Shown here in pieces: positions 8,023 through 15,528 of a DNA stretch of 64,000 nucleotides; positions within the stretch are counted from its first letter, which is position 1; the number at the start of each line of letters is the position of its first letter. The stretch is taken from the NCBI RefSeq assembly GCF_000165485.1, contig NC_014623.1, forward strand, positions 701,501-765,500, read 5' to 3'. Made by a program: the position numbers and the translations under genes. Source of the stretch: Stigmatella aurantiaca DW4/3-1. GTDB taxonomy: Bacteria; Myxococcota; Myxococcia; Myxococcales; Myxococcaceae. The notes under the pieces were generated by a model. The model saw only the letters and a list, made by a program, of their open reading frames with translations. It ran no database searches and was not told the DNA's origin.

Positions 8023-9087
8023 ATGAAGACCCAGGTGAAGGAGCTTCCGCTGCCAGCGTTCTACCGGCCCAGCCATGCGGGCACGTTTGGGTACAGCCCG
8101 AACGCGGGCAAACTCCAGACGGAGGCCGTGGCGTGGGCCGCCCAGCACGGCATCACGTCCGCCGCCACGGACACGTTCAACCTGCACCTGCTGCTCATCG
8201 ACGTGCAGAAGGACTTCTGCTTCCCGGAGGGCTCGCTCTACGTCGCGGGCCGCAGTGGCCAGGGCGCCATCGACGACAGCCGCCGCATCGCCGAGTTCGT
8301 CTACCGCAACCTCGGCGTGCTCTCGAACGTCACCACCACGCTCGATACGCACTTCGCCTACCAGATCTTCTTCCCGTCCTTCTGGGTGGACGAGAACGGC
8401 CAGATGCTCACCCCCTACCGCGAGGTGACGCGTGAGCAGATCGAACGGGGGCAGGCGCGACCCAACCCCGCGGTGGCGAAGTGGCTGTGCGGCGGCAACT
8501 ACCCCTGGCTGCTCAAGCAGGTGAAGTACTACTGCGACGAGCTGGAGCGGGCAGGGAAGTACACCCTCTACCTGTGGCCTCCCCACTGCCTGCTGGGCAG
8601 CGATGGGCACGCACTGGCGGGCGTGGTGCAGGAAGCCCGGCTCTTCCAGGCCTTCGCCCGGGGCGCCCAGTCCTGGTGCGAGGTGAAGGGCGGCAACCCG
8701 CTCACGGAGAATTACTCGGTGCTGCGCCCCGAGGTGCTCGCCCGCCACGATGGTCAGCCGCTTGCCCAGCGCAACACCCAGTTCCTCAAGACGCTGCTCA
8801 CCGCGGATGCCGTCGTCATCGCCGGCCAGGCCGCCAGCCACTGCGTGAAGAGCTCCATTGATGACCTGCTGAGCGAAATCGTCGCCCAGGATGCCGCGCT
8901 CGCGCGCAAGGTCTACCTGCTCACCGACTGCATGTCCTCGGTCACCGTGCCGGATGGCAAGGGGGGCTTCGCCGCCGACTTCACGCCCCAGGCCGAGGCA
9001 GCCCTCCAACGCTTCGCCAGCGCCGGCATGCACCTGGTGAAGTCCACGGATCCGATCGCGGGCTGGACGGACCTGCGCATCGGCTGA
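8023..9087 (+). CDS. nicotinamidase/isochorismatase-like cysteine hydrolase
   Basis: A 354-residue member of the isochorismatase-like hydrolase superfamily. The catalytic triad can be placed as Asp60 (LLLIDVQKDF), Lys179 (GKYTLYLWPPHC) and Cys274 (AGQAASHCVKSS). Asp108 and His110 (LDTHFAYQIF) fit the metal site of nicotinamidases. It is about 150 residues longer than classical PncA, with an N-terminal extension and an insertion around residues 120-175, so nicotinamide may not be its only or true substrate. AGGAGGAGA precedes ATG 8023. The context, with an NrtR-like regulator upstream and nicotinate phosphoribosyltransferase nearby, supports a deamidase role feeding NAD salvage, or a reaction on another NAD-derived amide. 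Confidence 0.82.
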   Translation: MKTQVKELPLPAFYRPSHAGTFGYSPNAGKLQTEAVAWAAQHGITSAATDTFNLHLLLIDVQKDFCFPEGSLYVAGRSGQGAIDDSRRIAEFVYRNLGVLSNVTTTLDTHFAYQIFFPSFWVDENGQMLTPYREVTREQIERGQARPNPAVAKWLCGGNYPWLLKQVKYYCDELERAGKYTLYLWPPHCLLGSDGHALAGVVQEARLFQAFARGAQSWCEVKGGNPLTENYSVLRPEVLARHDGQPLAQRNTQFLKTLLTADAVVIAGQAASHCVKSSIDDLLSEIVAQDAALARKVYLLTDCMSSVTVPDGKGGFAADFTPQAEAALQRFASAGMHLVKSTDPIAGWTDLRIG

Positions 9088-9146
9088 CCCGCGGCACGCC
9101 AGACCCGAAGACCCAGAACCCCGAAGACCGATTGGAGACGATGGTC

Positions 9147-9944
9147 ATGAGCACTGCTCAAGAAGCTCCCCAGGTGTCGCAACTCTTCGAGGCCGCCCAC
9201 GCAGAGGGCGTCCTCAGTCCCGCGGGCCTTCAGGCCCTCACCGTCGTGGACCTGGGTGCCCAGATCCAGGCGGGCCTCGGCGTCAGCGTGGACGACGTCC
9301 AGGCCAGCGAGGTGGTCCTCGTGACGGTGATGCCGGATGACTCGGGCAGCATCCAGCACGCCCACAACGCCCAACTCGTCTGCGATGGCCACAACCTCGT
9401 GCTCGATTCATTGCTGACCAGCAAGCAGCGGGACACCGTGCTGTTCCACACCCGCTACCTCAACGGCTTCGTCCTCAATCCCTACCGGCCACTCGAGGAC
9501 GTGGTGCGCATGCACGGCAAGAACTATGACCCGAACCAGGGAACCCCCCTGTATGACCAGACCGTGGTGTTGCTGGGCACCGTGCTGGCCAAGGCCCAGG
9601 AGTTCACCCGCAACGGCGTGGCGGCCCGCACCGTCACCCTGCTCATCACCGATGGCGGGGACTGCCACTCGCAGCGAGCGAGGGCCCGGGAGGTCGCCGC
9701 GCTGGTGAAGGACTTGAAGCGCGCGGAGAATCACATCGTCGCCGCCATGGGAATCAGCGACGGCACCACGGACTTTCACAAGGTGTTCCGGGAAATGGGG
9801 ATCGACGACAAGTGGATCCTTACCCCGGGACAGAGCGCCCAGGAGATCCGCCAGGCCTTCCAGGTGTTCAGCCAGTCGGCGGTACGGGTCAGCCAGGGGG
9901 CCGCCAGCTTCAGCCGCACGGCCCTGGGAGGTTTCGGGCGCTGA
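9147..9944 (+). CDS. von Willebrand factor A (TerY-like) domain protein
   Basis: A 265-residue soluble vWA-domain protein. The MIDAS metal site is intact: DDSGS at residues 64-68 provides the DxSxS motif, QGTPLYDQ the Thr, and LLITDGGD the Asp. An approximately 50-residue N-terminal helical region precedes the fold. vWA proteins of this size partner with PP2C phosphatases and Ser/Thr kinases in TerY-P triads, where they are thought to be scaffold or phosphorylation target; both partners lie just upstream. ATG 9147 is preferred over an in-frame ATG at 9141 because GGAG is 9 bases upstream. It follows the hydrolase gene by about 60 bases, so the two probably form one transcript from the promoter at 7940. 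Confidence 0.85.
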   Translation: MSTAQEAPQVSQLFEAAHAEGVLSPAGLQALTVVDLGAQIQAGLGVSVDDVQASEVVLVTVMPDDSGSIQHAHNAQLVCDGHNLVLDSLLTSKQRDTVLFHTRYLNGFVLNPYRPLEDVVRMHGKNYDPNQGTPLYDQTVVLLGTVLAKAQEFTRNGVAARTVTLLITDGGDCHSQRARAREVAALVKDLKRAENHIVAAMGISDGTTDFHKVFREMGIDDKWILTPGQSAQEIRQAFQVFSQSAVRVSQGAASFSRTALGGFGR

Positions 9945-10076
9945 TCCCGCCGGGTGTCGCTCAGGCACACTGCGGAGCCCTTGGCGCCCGTTTGCCCTGC
10001 ACGGGACATGACTGCCGAAGGCCCGTGTTGCACCGGGGCCTGTCTCTTTCAGACACGGCGTCCTGCTGGAGGGCAT

Positions 10077-11534
10077 TTGAGTCTTAGACGTGTGCTGACG
10101 TCCATCATGGTGGTGTTGGGCTTGCTCGTGCTTGCGTCCATTGGCTCGCTCGCGATGATCACCCGGTATTTTCAACGCATGAGCGATGGGGTGGGGCTTG
10201 CCACCGAGGGGGTTCGCCTTCCCGAGGACCTGGAAATCGAACTGCTCAACCACTACAGGCGGAGCTTCGAGCCCCCCGCTGAACCCCCGGCGGTTCAAGG
10301 GGCCCTGCTTGCCGCGAGCGAAAACCGGCTGATGCTGGGGCTGGATGCGGTCACGAACATCGCCCTCTCCATCGAAGAGAGGAACCTCATCGATGGGGTC
10401 CGCCAGAAGGTGTATGCCTACCTCGTCGCGGAGAGGGAGGCGCGGAGCGATCCCACCGAGGAGAAGCTCCAGCGCGCCAAGGGGGCGCTGGACGTGGCGC
10501 TGGTCAACACGGCGTTCCTCACCTACTACAACGTGAAGGAGGCGCGCGACACCGAGGCCCAGGCCGTCCGCTGGAGCCGCACCGCGCTCGTGGGCAGTAC
10601 CACCCTGAGCACCCTGCTCCTGCTGAGCTTGGTGGCCATGCTGCTGTGGATGCGGCGGGCTGTGCTGCGCCCGGTCATCGGGGTCAGTCAGGCCATGCGC
10701 CGCTTCGGGGCCGGGGACAAGGAGACGCGTGCCCCGGAGCGGGGGCCGGCCGAGCTGCGCGAGATGGCACTCACCTTCAATGAGATGGCCGCGACGCTGG
10801 CCCAGCGTCAGGAGGAGCAGCTCACGTTCCTGGCGGGCGTGGCGCACGACCTCCGCAATCCCCTGGCCGCCCTGAAGATGTCCACGGCCCTCGCCGGCTC
10901 GGGACGGAACGAGGCCTCGCCCGAGCGCATCCAGCGCATGCTCACCCTGGTCCGCCGGCAGGTGGCGCGGTTGGACCGGATGGTGGGGGACCTGCTCGAT
11001 GCGGCGCGCATCGAGGCTGGCAGGCTGGAGCTGCACATCGAGGAACGCGATGCCCGGGAGATGGCGCGCTCGGTGGTGGAGTTGTTCGAGGCCAGCGGGC
11101 AGGGCCGCGAGCTGCGCCTGTCCGTGCCCGAGGTCCCCGTGCCCCTGCGCTGCGATGGCACCCGGATGGAGCAGGTGCTCAACAACCTGGTCAGCAATGC
11201 CCTGAAGTACTCCCCCACGGGCACGAGCGTGGACGTGACGGTGTCCCGGCAGCAGGACGAGGCGATCCTGACCGTGACGGACCGTGGCATCGGCCTGTCC
11301 GCCGAGGCGAAGCACCATCTGTTTTCGCCCTTCATGCGCGCCAACAATGCCCGGGATTGTGCGCCCGGGGCGGGCCTGGGGCTCTCTGTGGCGCGGCGCA
11401 TCGTGGAGGCCCATGGGGGCCGCATCGAGGTGGAGAGCCAGCCTGGCCAAGGGGCCACGTTCCGGGTCCGTCTCCCGCTCAGCCTCCCGCGCCCGCCCGC
11501 CGCGCCGTGGTCCGCCGGCGACGTGATGCACTGA
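10077..11534 (+). CDS. membrane sensor histidine kinase (no adjacent response regulator)
   Basis: A 485-residue sensor kinase. From the proposed TTG start there is a first transmembrane helix (ILTS-type, VLTSIMVVLGLLVLASIGS), a periplasmic sensing region of about 140 residues, and a second helix (STTLSTLLLLSLVAMLLW). A HAMP linker follows, then the DHp box AGVAHDLRNPLAAL with the phospho-His, and ATPase motifs NNLVSNALKYSP (N box), DRGIGLS (G1) and GAGLGLSVARRIVEAHGG (G2). TTG 10077 follows GGAGGG; an ATG at 10008 in the same frame would add a Cys-rich, unlikely leader. No response regulator is next to it, so it is an orphan kinase. It begins about 130 bases after the vWA gene. Confidence 0.88.
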   Translation: MSLRRVLTSIMVVLGLLVLASIGSLAMITRYFQRMSDGVGLATEGVRLPEDLEIELLNHYRRSFEPPAEPPAVQGALLAASENRLMLGLDAVTNIALSIEERNLIDGVRQKVYAYLVAEREARSDPTEEKLQRAKGALDVALVNTAFLTYYNVKEARDTEAQAVRWSRTALVGSTTLSTLLLLSLVAMLLWMRRAVLRPVIGVSQAMRRFGAGDKETRAPERGPAELREMALTFNEMAATLAQRQEEQLTFLAGVAHDLRNPLAALKMSTALAGSGRNEASPERIQRMLTLVRRQVARLDRMVGDLLDAARIEAGRLELHIEERDAREMARSVVELFEASGQGRELRLSVPEVPVPLRCDGTRMEQVLNNLVSNALKYSPTGTSVDVTVSRQQDEAILTVTDRGIGLSAEAKHHLFSPFMRANNARDCAPGAGLGLSVARRIVEAHGGRIEVESQPGQGATFRVRLPLSLPRPPAAPWSAGDVMH

Positions 11535-11555
11535 GGGCCGTTCCGGGGCATCCCG

Positions 11556-12896
11556 TCACGGGCTCGCCGCCCAGGCGTCGATGAGTTGCTCGCGCGTCCA
11601 GGCCAGCACGGGGCTCACTTCGACACGGTAGGGCGGGCTCGACGGTTCCAACTCCAGCGTCTCTGGGGGCAGCCGCTCCCGTTCCCGCCGGGCATGGTCA
11701 CGGACCTCGAGCACGGGCGGGCAGGCCCCTTCGAGCCGCATGCCTCCCCGCATCACGGGCTGAAGCAGCGGCCGGCCCGGGAGCGCCTCGCCATGGCGGG
11801 CGAGCACGTCCCGGCGCGCCGCTCCTCCCTCCTCCATCCGGAACACCTGCTTGCGCCCCGGGTAGAGCGCCCGCTGAGAGGACAGCTTGATGCGGTCCTT
11901 TCCCGCGTACGAGACGAGCTTGTAGGCGATCTCCAGGGCGGGGACATCCGGGGACACGCTCAGGGCCGTGTTCAGGCAGAAGGCATCCAGGGGCGCTCCC
12001 TGCGCGATGAGCCGCGCGATGCGGGCCTCGTCCAGGTGGCCGCTCGCGAAGAGCTTCATCCGCGGGAGCCCCGCTTCATCGAGCAGGGACCGGGCCGCGC
12101 GGGACAGGGCCAGCAGGTCTCCCGAACTCAACCGCAAGGCGCGGACCCGGAAGGCCTCGCCCATTTCCCGCGCCAGGCGGATGACGTACTGCACGCCCCT
12201 CAGCGTGTCGTAGGTGTCCACCAGCAGCGCCATCTCGGGAAAACCGTTCGCGAAGGCCCGGAAGGCCTCCAGCTCGTTTTCATGGGCCTGGATGAAGCTG
12301 TGCTCCAGGACCCCCGTGAGGGGGAGCCCGTGGCGGTGCCCGGCCAGCACGTTGGAGGTGCTCTGCACCCCCGCGATGAAGGCCGCGCGCGCCATCCGCG
12401 TGCCCATCTCCAGGCCGTACATGCTCCCCAGCCCGTGATCCATCACCGGACGGCCCCCCGCCGCCGATACCACCCGCGTGGCCTTGGAGGCCGTCAGCGT
12501 CTGAAGGTGGAGCTGATGGAGCAGGTGCGTCTCCAGGAGCTGCGCCTCGGGCAACGGCGCCACCACTTCCAGCAGGGGCTCCTGCGGAAACATCGGTGTG
12601 CCCTCGGGGACCGCGGACACCTCGCCACTGAAGCGGAAGCGCTCCAGGTAGCTCAACAGCCGGTCCGAGAAGCACTGGAGCGAGGCCAGATGGTCGAGCG
12701 TCTCGCGCGGAAAGCAGAGCGTCTCCAGGTGGCGCAGGGCCTCTTCCAGGCCACAGGCCACCAGGAAGTTGAGCCCCGGCGGCAGGCGTTGGACGAAGAG
12801 GCTGAACACCGCCTCGTCGTGCATGCCCTCGTCGAGGTAGGCATCCACCATCGCGAACGCGTGCAAGTCCGTGTACAGCGCGGCGCAGTCCTCCAT
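11556..12896 (-). CDS. pncB: nicotinate phosphoribosyltransferase
   Basis: A 446-residue NAPRTase, which joins nicotinate and PRPP to make nicotinate mononucleotide in the Preiss-Handler NAD salvage route. The typical N-terminus LYTDLHAFAMVDAYLDEGM, the segment FSLFVQRLPPGLNFLVACG, and the phosphate-binding and catalytic region around ASKATRVVSAAGGRPVMDHG and LKLFASGHLDE-like sequence are all present; length and layout fit bacterial PncB. The gene follows a thioredoxin-like gene by about 20 bases on the minus strand and converges with the histidine kinase. No GTGT-N7-ACAC site was seen upstream of this pair, so it may not share the control of the 4.4-9.9 kb block. Confidence 0.93.
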   Translation of the reverse strand: MEDCAALYTDLHAFAMVDAYLDEGMHDEAVFSLFVQRLPPGLNFLVACGLEEALRHLETLCFPRETLDHLASLQCFSDRLLSYLERFRFSGEVSAVPEGTPMFPQEPLLEVVAPLPEAQLLETHLLHQLHLQTLTASKATRVVSAAGGRPVMDHGLGSMYGLEMGTRMARAAFIAGVQSTSNVLAGHRHGLPLTGVLEHSFIQAHENELEAFRAFANGFPEMALLVDTYDTLRGVQYVIRLAREMGEAFRVRALRLSSGDLLALSRAARSLLDEAGLPRMKLFASGHLDEARIARLIAQGAPLDAFCLNTALSVSPDVPALEIAYKLVSYAGKDRIKLSSQRALYPGRKQVFRMEEGGAARRDVLARHGEALPGRPLLQPVMRGGMRLEGACPPVLEVRDHARRERERLPPETLELEPSSPPYRVEVSPVLAWTREQLIDAWAASP

Positions 12897-12917
12897 GGCC
12901 TTCTCCCCCCGGGGCGT

Positions 12918-13364
12918 CTACAGCCGCATCCCCGCGCCGCCCCCGAGGGATTCGGTGAGCCACCGGTTCATCTCCGCGGCCGGCATGAGTCCGCTGCGAC
13001 GCGCCACCTCGCGTCCGTTCGCGTAAAGGACGAAGCAGGGAATGCCGCGCACCCCCAGCGAGGAGGCCGCCTCCGGGTGTTCCTCCGTGTTCAGCTTGAG
13101 GACCAGGAGCTTGCCCGCGGAGGATCGGCCCAGGGCGTCCAGGAGGGGGGCGGCGGCCCGGCAGGGCCCGCACCAGGGGGCCCACAGGTCCAGGAGCACC
13201 GGGATGGGCGAGGAGACCACCGCTCGAGACAGCGCCTCGCCATCCACCGCCTGGGGCTTGCCCGACAGGTCGAGCGTGCCGCGGCAACGCCCGCACAACG
13301 GCGTCCCCGAGGGAAGGGGAGGGGAGATTCGGTTCAACGCGCCACAGGCTGGACATCGGTACAT
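12918..13364 (-). CDS. trxC: thioredoxin-2-like protein with N-terminal zinc ribbon
   Basis: A 148-residue thioredoxin of the TrxC type. The N-terminal zinc ribbon has two CxxC pairs (CPACGALN and CGRCRGTL); the thioredoxin fold carries the active site WAPWCGPCRAAAPLLD and the cis-Pro loop RGIPCFVLY. TrxC proteins reduce cytoplasmic disulfides and are often induced by oxidative stress; the zinc site tunes the redox state. ATG 13364 is favoured because GGAGG sits about 7 bases before it, and the chosen N-terminus (MYRCPACG) matches the family. The gene is immediately upstream of pncB and probably co-transcribed with it. Confidence 0.9.
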   Translation of the reverse strand: MYRCPACGALNRISPPLPSGTPLCGRCRGTLDLSGKPQAVDGEALSRAVVSSPIPVLLDLWAPWCGPCRAAAPLLDALGRSSAGKLLVLKLNTEEHPEAASSLGVRGIPCFVLYANGREVARRSGLMPAAEMNRWLTESLGGGAGMRL

Positions 13365-13481
13365 GCGGTCACCTCCGCGCCTCATTCAGCTTCTTGCGAG
13401 GAAAAGATAAGGACGCGTTCTGGCCTCGCCGTGCGGGCGGGGAGGTGCCTGCTTCGCCGGATGCCCAGGAGGCAGACGCGC

Positions 13482-14105
13482 CTAGGCGTAGAACTCGATG
13501 ATTTTCGCGAGGTCCAGGGCGACGGGCGGGTCGATGTCCTCGGGACGGGTGAGCACCCGGAACCCCTTGCCGCCTTCGAGCAGCGCCACGTGCGAGGGCA
13601 CGCCTCGGTGCGCCGTCTTCTCGCGGACCTGGAGGACCAGCGGGTGCTGGCGGAAGCGCTCCCGGAGCTCCACCGTCGTGCCGGGCTTGAACTCCATGCC
13701 GGGCAGGTTCGCCTTCTTGCCGTCCACGGTGAAGTAGCCGTGGCGCACGAACTGCCGCGCCTGGCGGATGCTGGTGGCGTAGCCGGCGCGCAGCACCATG
13801 GCGTCGAACCGGGACTCGATGAGGGTGATGAGCACCTGGGTCGCGTTCGAGCCGCTGCGCTTGGCCCGGTCCACGTACCGGCGGCACTGCTTCTCGAGCA
13901 GCTCGTACGACAGCTTGAGCTTCTGCTTCTCCATCATCCGAAGCCCGTAGTCCGTCATCTTGGTCTTCTGGGTCGGCCCGTGCTGGCCCGGCGGGTACGG
14001 ACGCCGCAGCGACGGATCCTTGTCGGGATCCTTCGTGGACAGATGTGTGAGTGCCACGAACAGCCGGCGGGCGCGGCGGCCGCGAGGACCTGTGTAGCGA
14101 GCCAT
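13482..14105 (-). CDS. rpsD: ribosomal protein S4 paralogue lacking the zinc-binding cysteines
   Basis: A 207-residue 30S subunit protein S4, the assembly protein that binds 16S rRNA and contains an S4 RNA-binding domain (TSIRQARQFVRHGYFTVDGK). It begins MARYTGPRGRRARR where the zinc form carries a CxxC cluster, and the whole protein has a single Cys. It stands alone, away from the alpha operon of ribosomal proteins. Cysteine-free ribosomal paralogues are usually back-up copies expressed when zinc is scarce, under Zur. A Fur/Zur-like palindrome at 14131-14149 lies 26 bases upstream of its start and fits this. Whether the genome also encodes a zinc-containing S4 cannot be seen here. Confidence 0.92.
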   Translation of the reverse strand: MARYTGPRGRRARRLFVALTHLSTKDPDKDPSLRRPYPPGQHGPTQKTKMTDYGLRMMEKQKLKLSYELLEKQCRRYVDRAKRSGSNATQVLITLIESRFDAMVLRAGYATSIRQARQFVRHGYFTVDGKKANLPGMEFKPGTTVELRERFRQHPLVLQVREKTAHRGVPSHVALLEGGKGFRVLTRPEDIDPPVALDLAKIIEFYA

Positions 14106-14130
14106 CCCCTGAAACTCCTTGAGTGATTGT

Positions 14131-14149
14131 GAATGTGAGAATCATTATC
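14131..14149. promoter_or_regulatory. Fur/Zur-like box between rpsD paralogue and ECF sigma gene
   Basis: The 19 bases GAATGTGAGAATCATTATC match the classical Fur consensus at 15 of 19 positions by my count, with a perfect right half. The site sits in an unusually AT-rich spot in otherwise very GC-rich DNA, 26 bases upstream of the S4 start on one side and about 105 bases upstream of the sigma gene on the other. A Fur-family repressor (Fur or Zur) is the obvious candidate, most directly for the S4 paralogue. Confidence 0.5.
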
Positions 14150-14254
14150 AAATTGAAGGGGAGAGGGGCAAGGAAGATCCTTCCGGTGAAAATTCCGGTG
14201 ACAGTTCCCGTGGGACCGGGTGTTCCCTTGTTCCGAAAGAGGGAGGCGAGTCTG

Positions 14255-14734
14255 GTGTCGATTGACGTGGAGGCCTACTACCGGCGTTACGGGCCCCAGG
14301 TGCTACGGCGCTGCCGCTTCCTCCTGCGAGATGAGGAGAGGGCGGTGGATGCCATGCACGATGTGTTCGTTCAGCTCCTGCGCCATCAGGACCGCTTGAA
14401 GAACAGTGCTCCGTCGAGCCTGCTGCACCAGATTGCCACGCGGGTGTGCCTCAACCGGCTGCGCGGGGCCCGCCGCCGCCCCGAGGACCGTGAGGACGAG
14501 CTGGTGCTGCGCATCGCCTCCGCCGGGGACACCGAGGCGAGGACGGTGGCGCGGGGGCTGCTGAGCCGGCTCTTTGGCCAGGTGCCTGCCTCCAGCCGGG
14601 ACATCGCCGTGCTGCACCTGGTGGATGGCATGACGCTGGAGGAGACCGCCCGCGAGGTGGGTCTGTCCGTCTCCGGGGTGCGCAAGCGCCTCCGGGCCCT
14701 CTCGTCCGTGTTGCAGGAACTGGAGGCCGCATGA
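14255..14734 (+). CDS. ECF-type RNA polymerase sigma factor
   Basis: A 159-residue sigma-70 family factor with only regions 2 and 4, as in ECF factors. Region 2 spans about residues 5-70 (YYRRYGPQVLRRCRFLLRDE, DAMHDVFVQLL); region 4 at the C-terminus contains a helix-turn-helix (MTLEETAREVGLSVSGVRKR). The GTG at 14255 is chosen because GGGAGG lies 8 bases upstream and the frame upstream of it has no family similarity. Its stop overlaps the start of the next gene (ATGA), which encodes a likely anti-sigma factor, and a caspase gene follows with another 4-base overlap, so the three form a tight operon. The signal it answers to is unknown. Confidence 0.85.
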   Translation: MSIDVEAYYRRYGPQVLRRCRFLLRDEERAVDAMHDVFVQLLRHQDRLKNSAPSSLLHQIATRVCLNRLRGARRRPEDREDELVLRIASAGDTEARTVARGLLSRLFGQVPASSRDIAVLHLVDGMTLEETAREVGLSVSGVRKRLRALSSVLQELEAA

Positions 14735-15528
14735 AAACCCCTCATCGCACCCCGGACTGGCTGCTGGAGCGCATCGCCCTGGGCGAGCTGCCCCCGGACG
14801 AGCTGGCCGCCGCCCGCGCACGGCTGGCGCAGGAACCCGATGGCGCGGCCCGGCTGGCCGCGCTCGAGGAGGACAACCGGCGCATCCTGGAGCAGCGGCC
14901 CCCCGCCCTGGTGGCGCGCGAGGTGGAGGCCCTGGCCGCCCGCGCCGAGCGCCTGGAGCCCCTCCAGGAGAAGGCGCATCCGTGGCGCCCTCTGATGCCG
15001 GCCCTGGCCTTCGTGCCGGTGCTGGCCGTGGTCTTCCTGATGGTGCGTCCGGGCCCGCGGCCGCCCGGCGCAGAGCCCATCGCCGAGGTGACGCGCACCA
15101 AGGGCTTGATGCCCCAGCTCGGCCTTCACCGCCTGGGCACGGCCGGTCCGGAGCCCCTCGCCGATGGGGCCCGCGCCGCCGCCCATGACGTGGTGCAGGT
15201 CTCCTATGTGGCGGCGGGCAACCGCTACGGTGCCATCCTCTCTATTGATGGACGGGGCGCCGTCACCCTCCATGCCCCCGAGGGCGGTCTGAACGCCTTG
15301 GCGCTCACGCCTTCCGGGACCCATGCGCTGTCCCGGGCCTACGAACTCGATGACGCCCCCTCCTTCGAGCGGTTCCTCTTCATCGCCTCGGACAGTCCGT
15401 TCACCCTGGAGGAGATTCTCGCCAGCGCTCGGGTGCTCGCCGCATCGAACGAGGCACGCACCGCCCCGCTTCCGCTCCCCCCTGGCTTCCGTCAGGTGTC
15501 CTTGACCCTGGAAAAGACCTCGCCATGA
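14731..15528 (+). CDS. putative anti-sigma factor, single-pass membrane protein
   Basis: A 265-residue protein with the architecture of a membrane anti-sigma factor: a cytoplasmic N-terminal region of about 85 residues (starting MKTPHRTPDWLLERIALGEL, close to the N-termini of anti-sigma domains), one transmembrane helix near residues 88-107 (LMPALAFVPVLAVVFLMV), and an approximately 155-residue periplasmic part without recognised family. No HxxxCxxC zinc motif is present. It overlaps the sigma gene by 4 bases and the caspase gene by 4 bases. The function is inferred from position and topology; an alternative is that it is a sensor or partner for the caspase. Confidence 0.7.
   Translation: MKTPHRTPDWLLERIALGELPPDELAAARARLAQEPDGAARLAALEEDNRRILEQRPPALVAREVEALAARAERLEPLQEKAHPWRPLMPALAFVPVLAVVFLMVRPGPRPPGAEPIAEVTRTKGLMPQLGLHRLGTAGPEPLADGARAAAHDVVQVSYVAAGNRYGAILSIDGRGAVTLHAPEGGLNALALTPSGTHALSRAYELDDAPSFERFLFIASDSPFTLEEILASARVLAASNEARTAPLPLPPGFRQVSLTLEKTSP

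Noticed and set aside
9954-9970. GTGT-N9-ACAC before the histidine kinase
   Set aside because: Spacing is 9 rather than 7 and no -35/-10 design is present, so it is not counted as a Nudix-regulator operator.
11586-14126. 846-codon plus-strand frame
   Set aside because: Antisense to pncB, trxC-like and rpsD, which all have family motifs and good starts.
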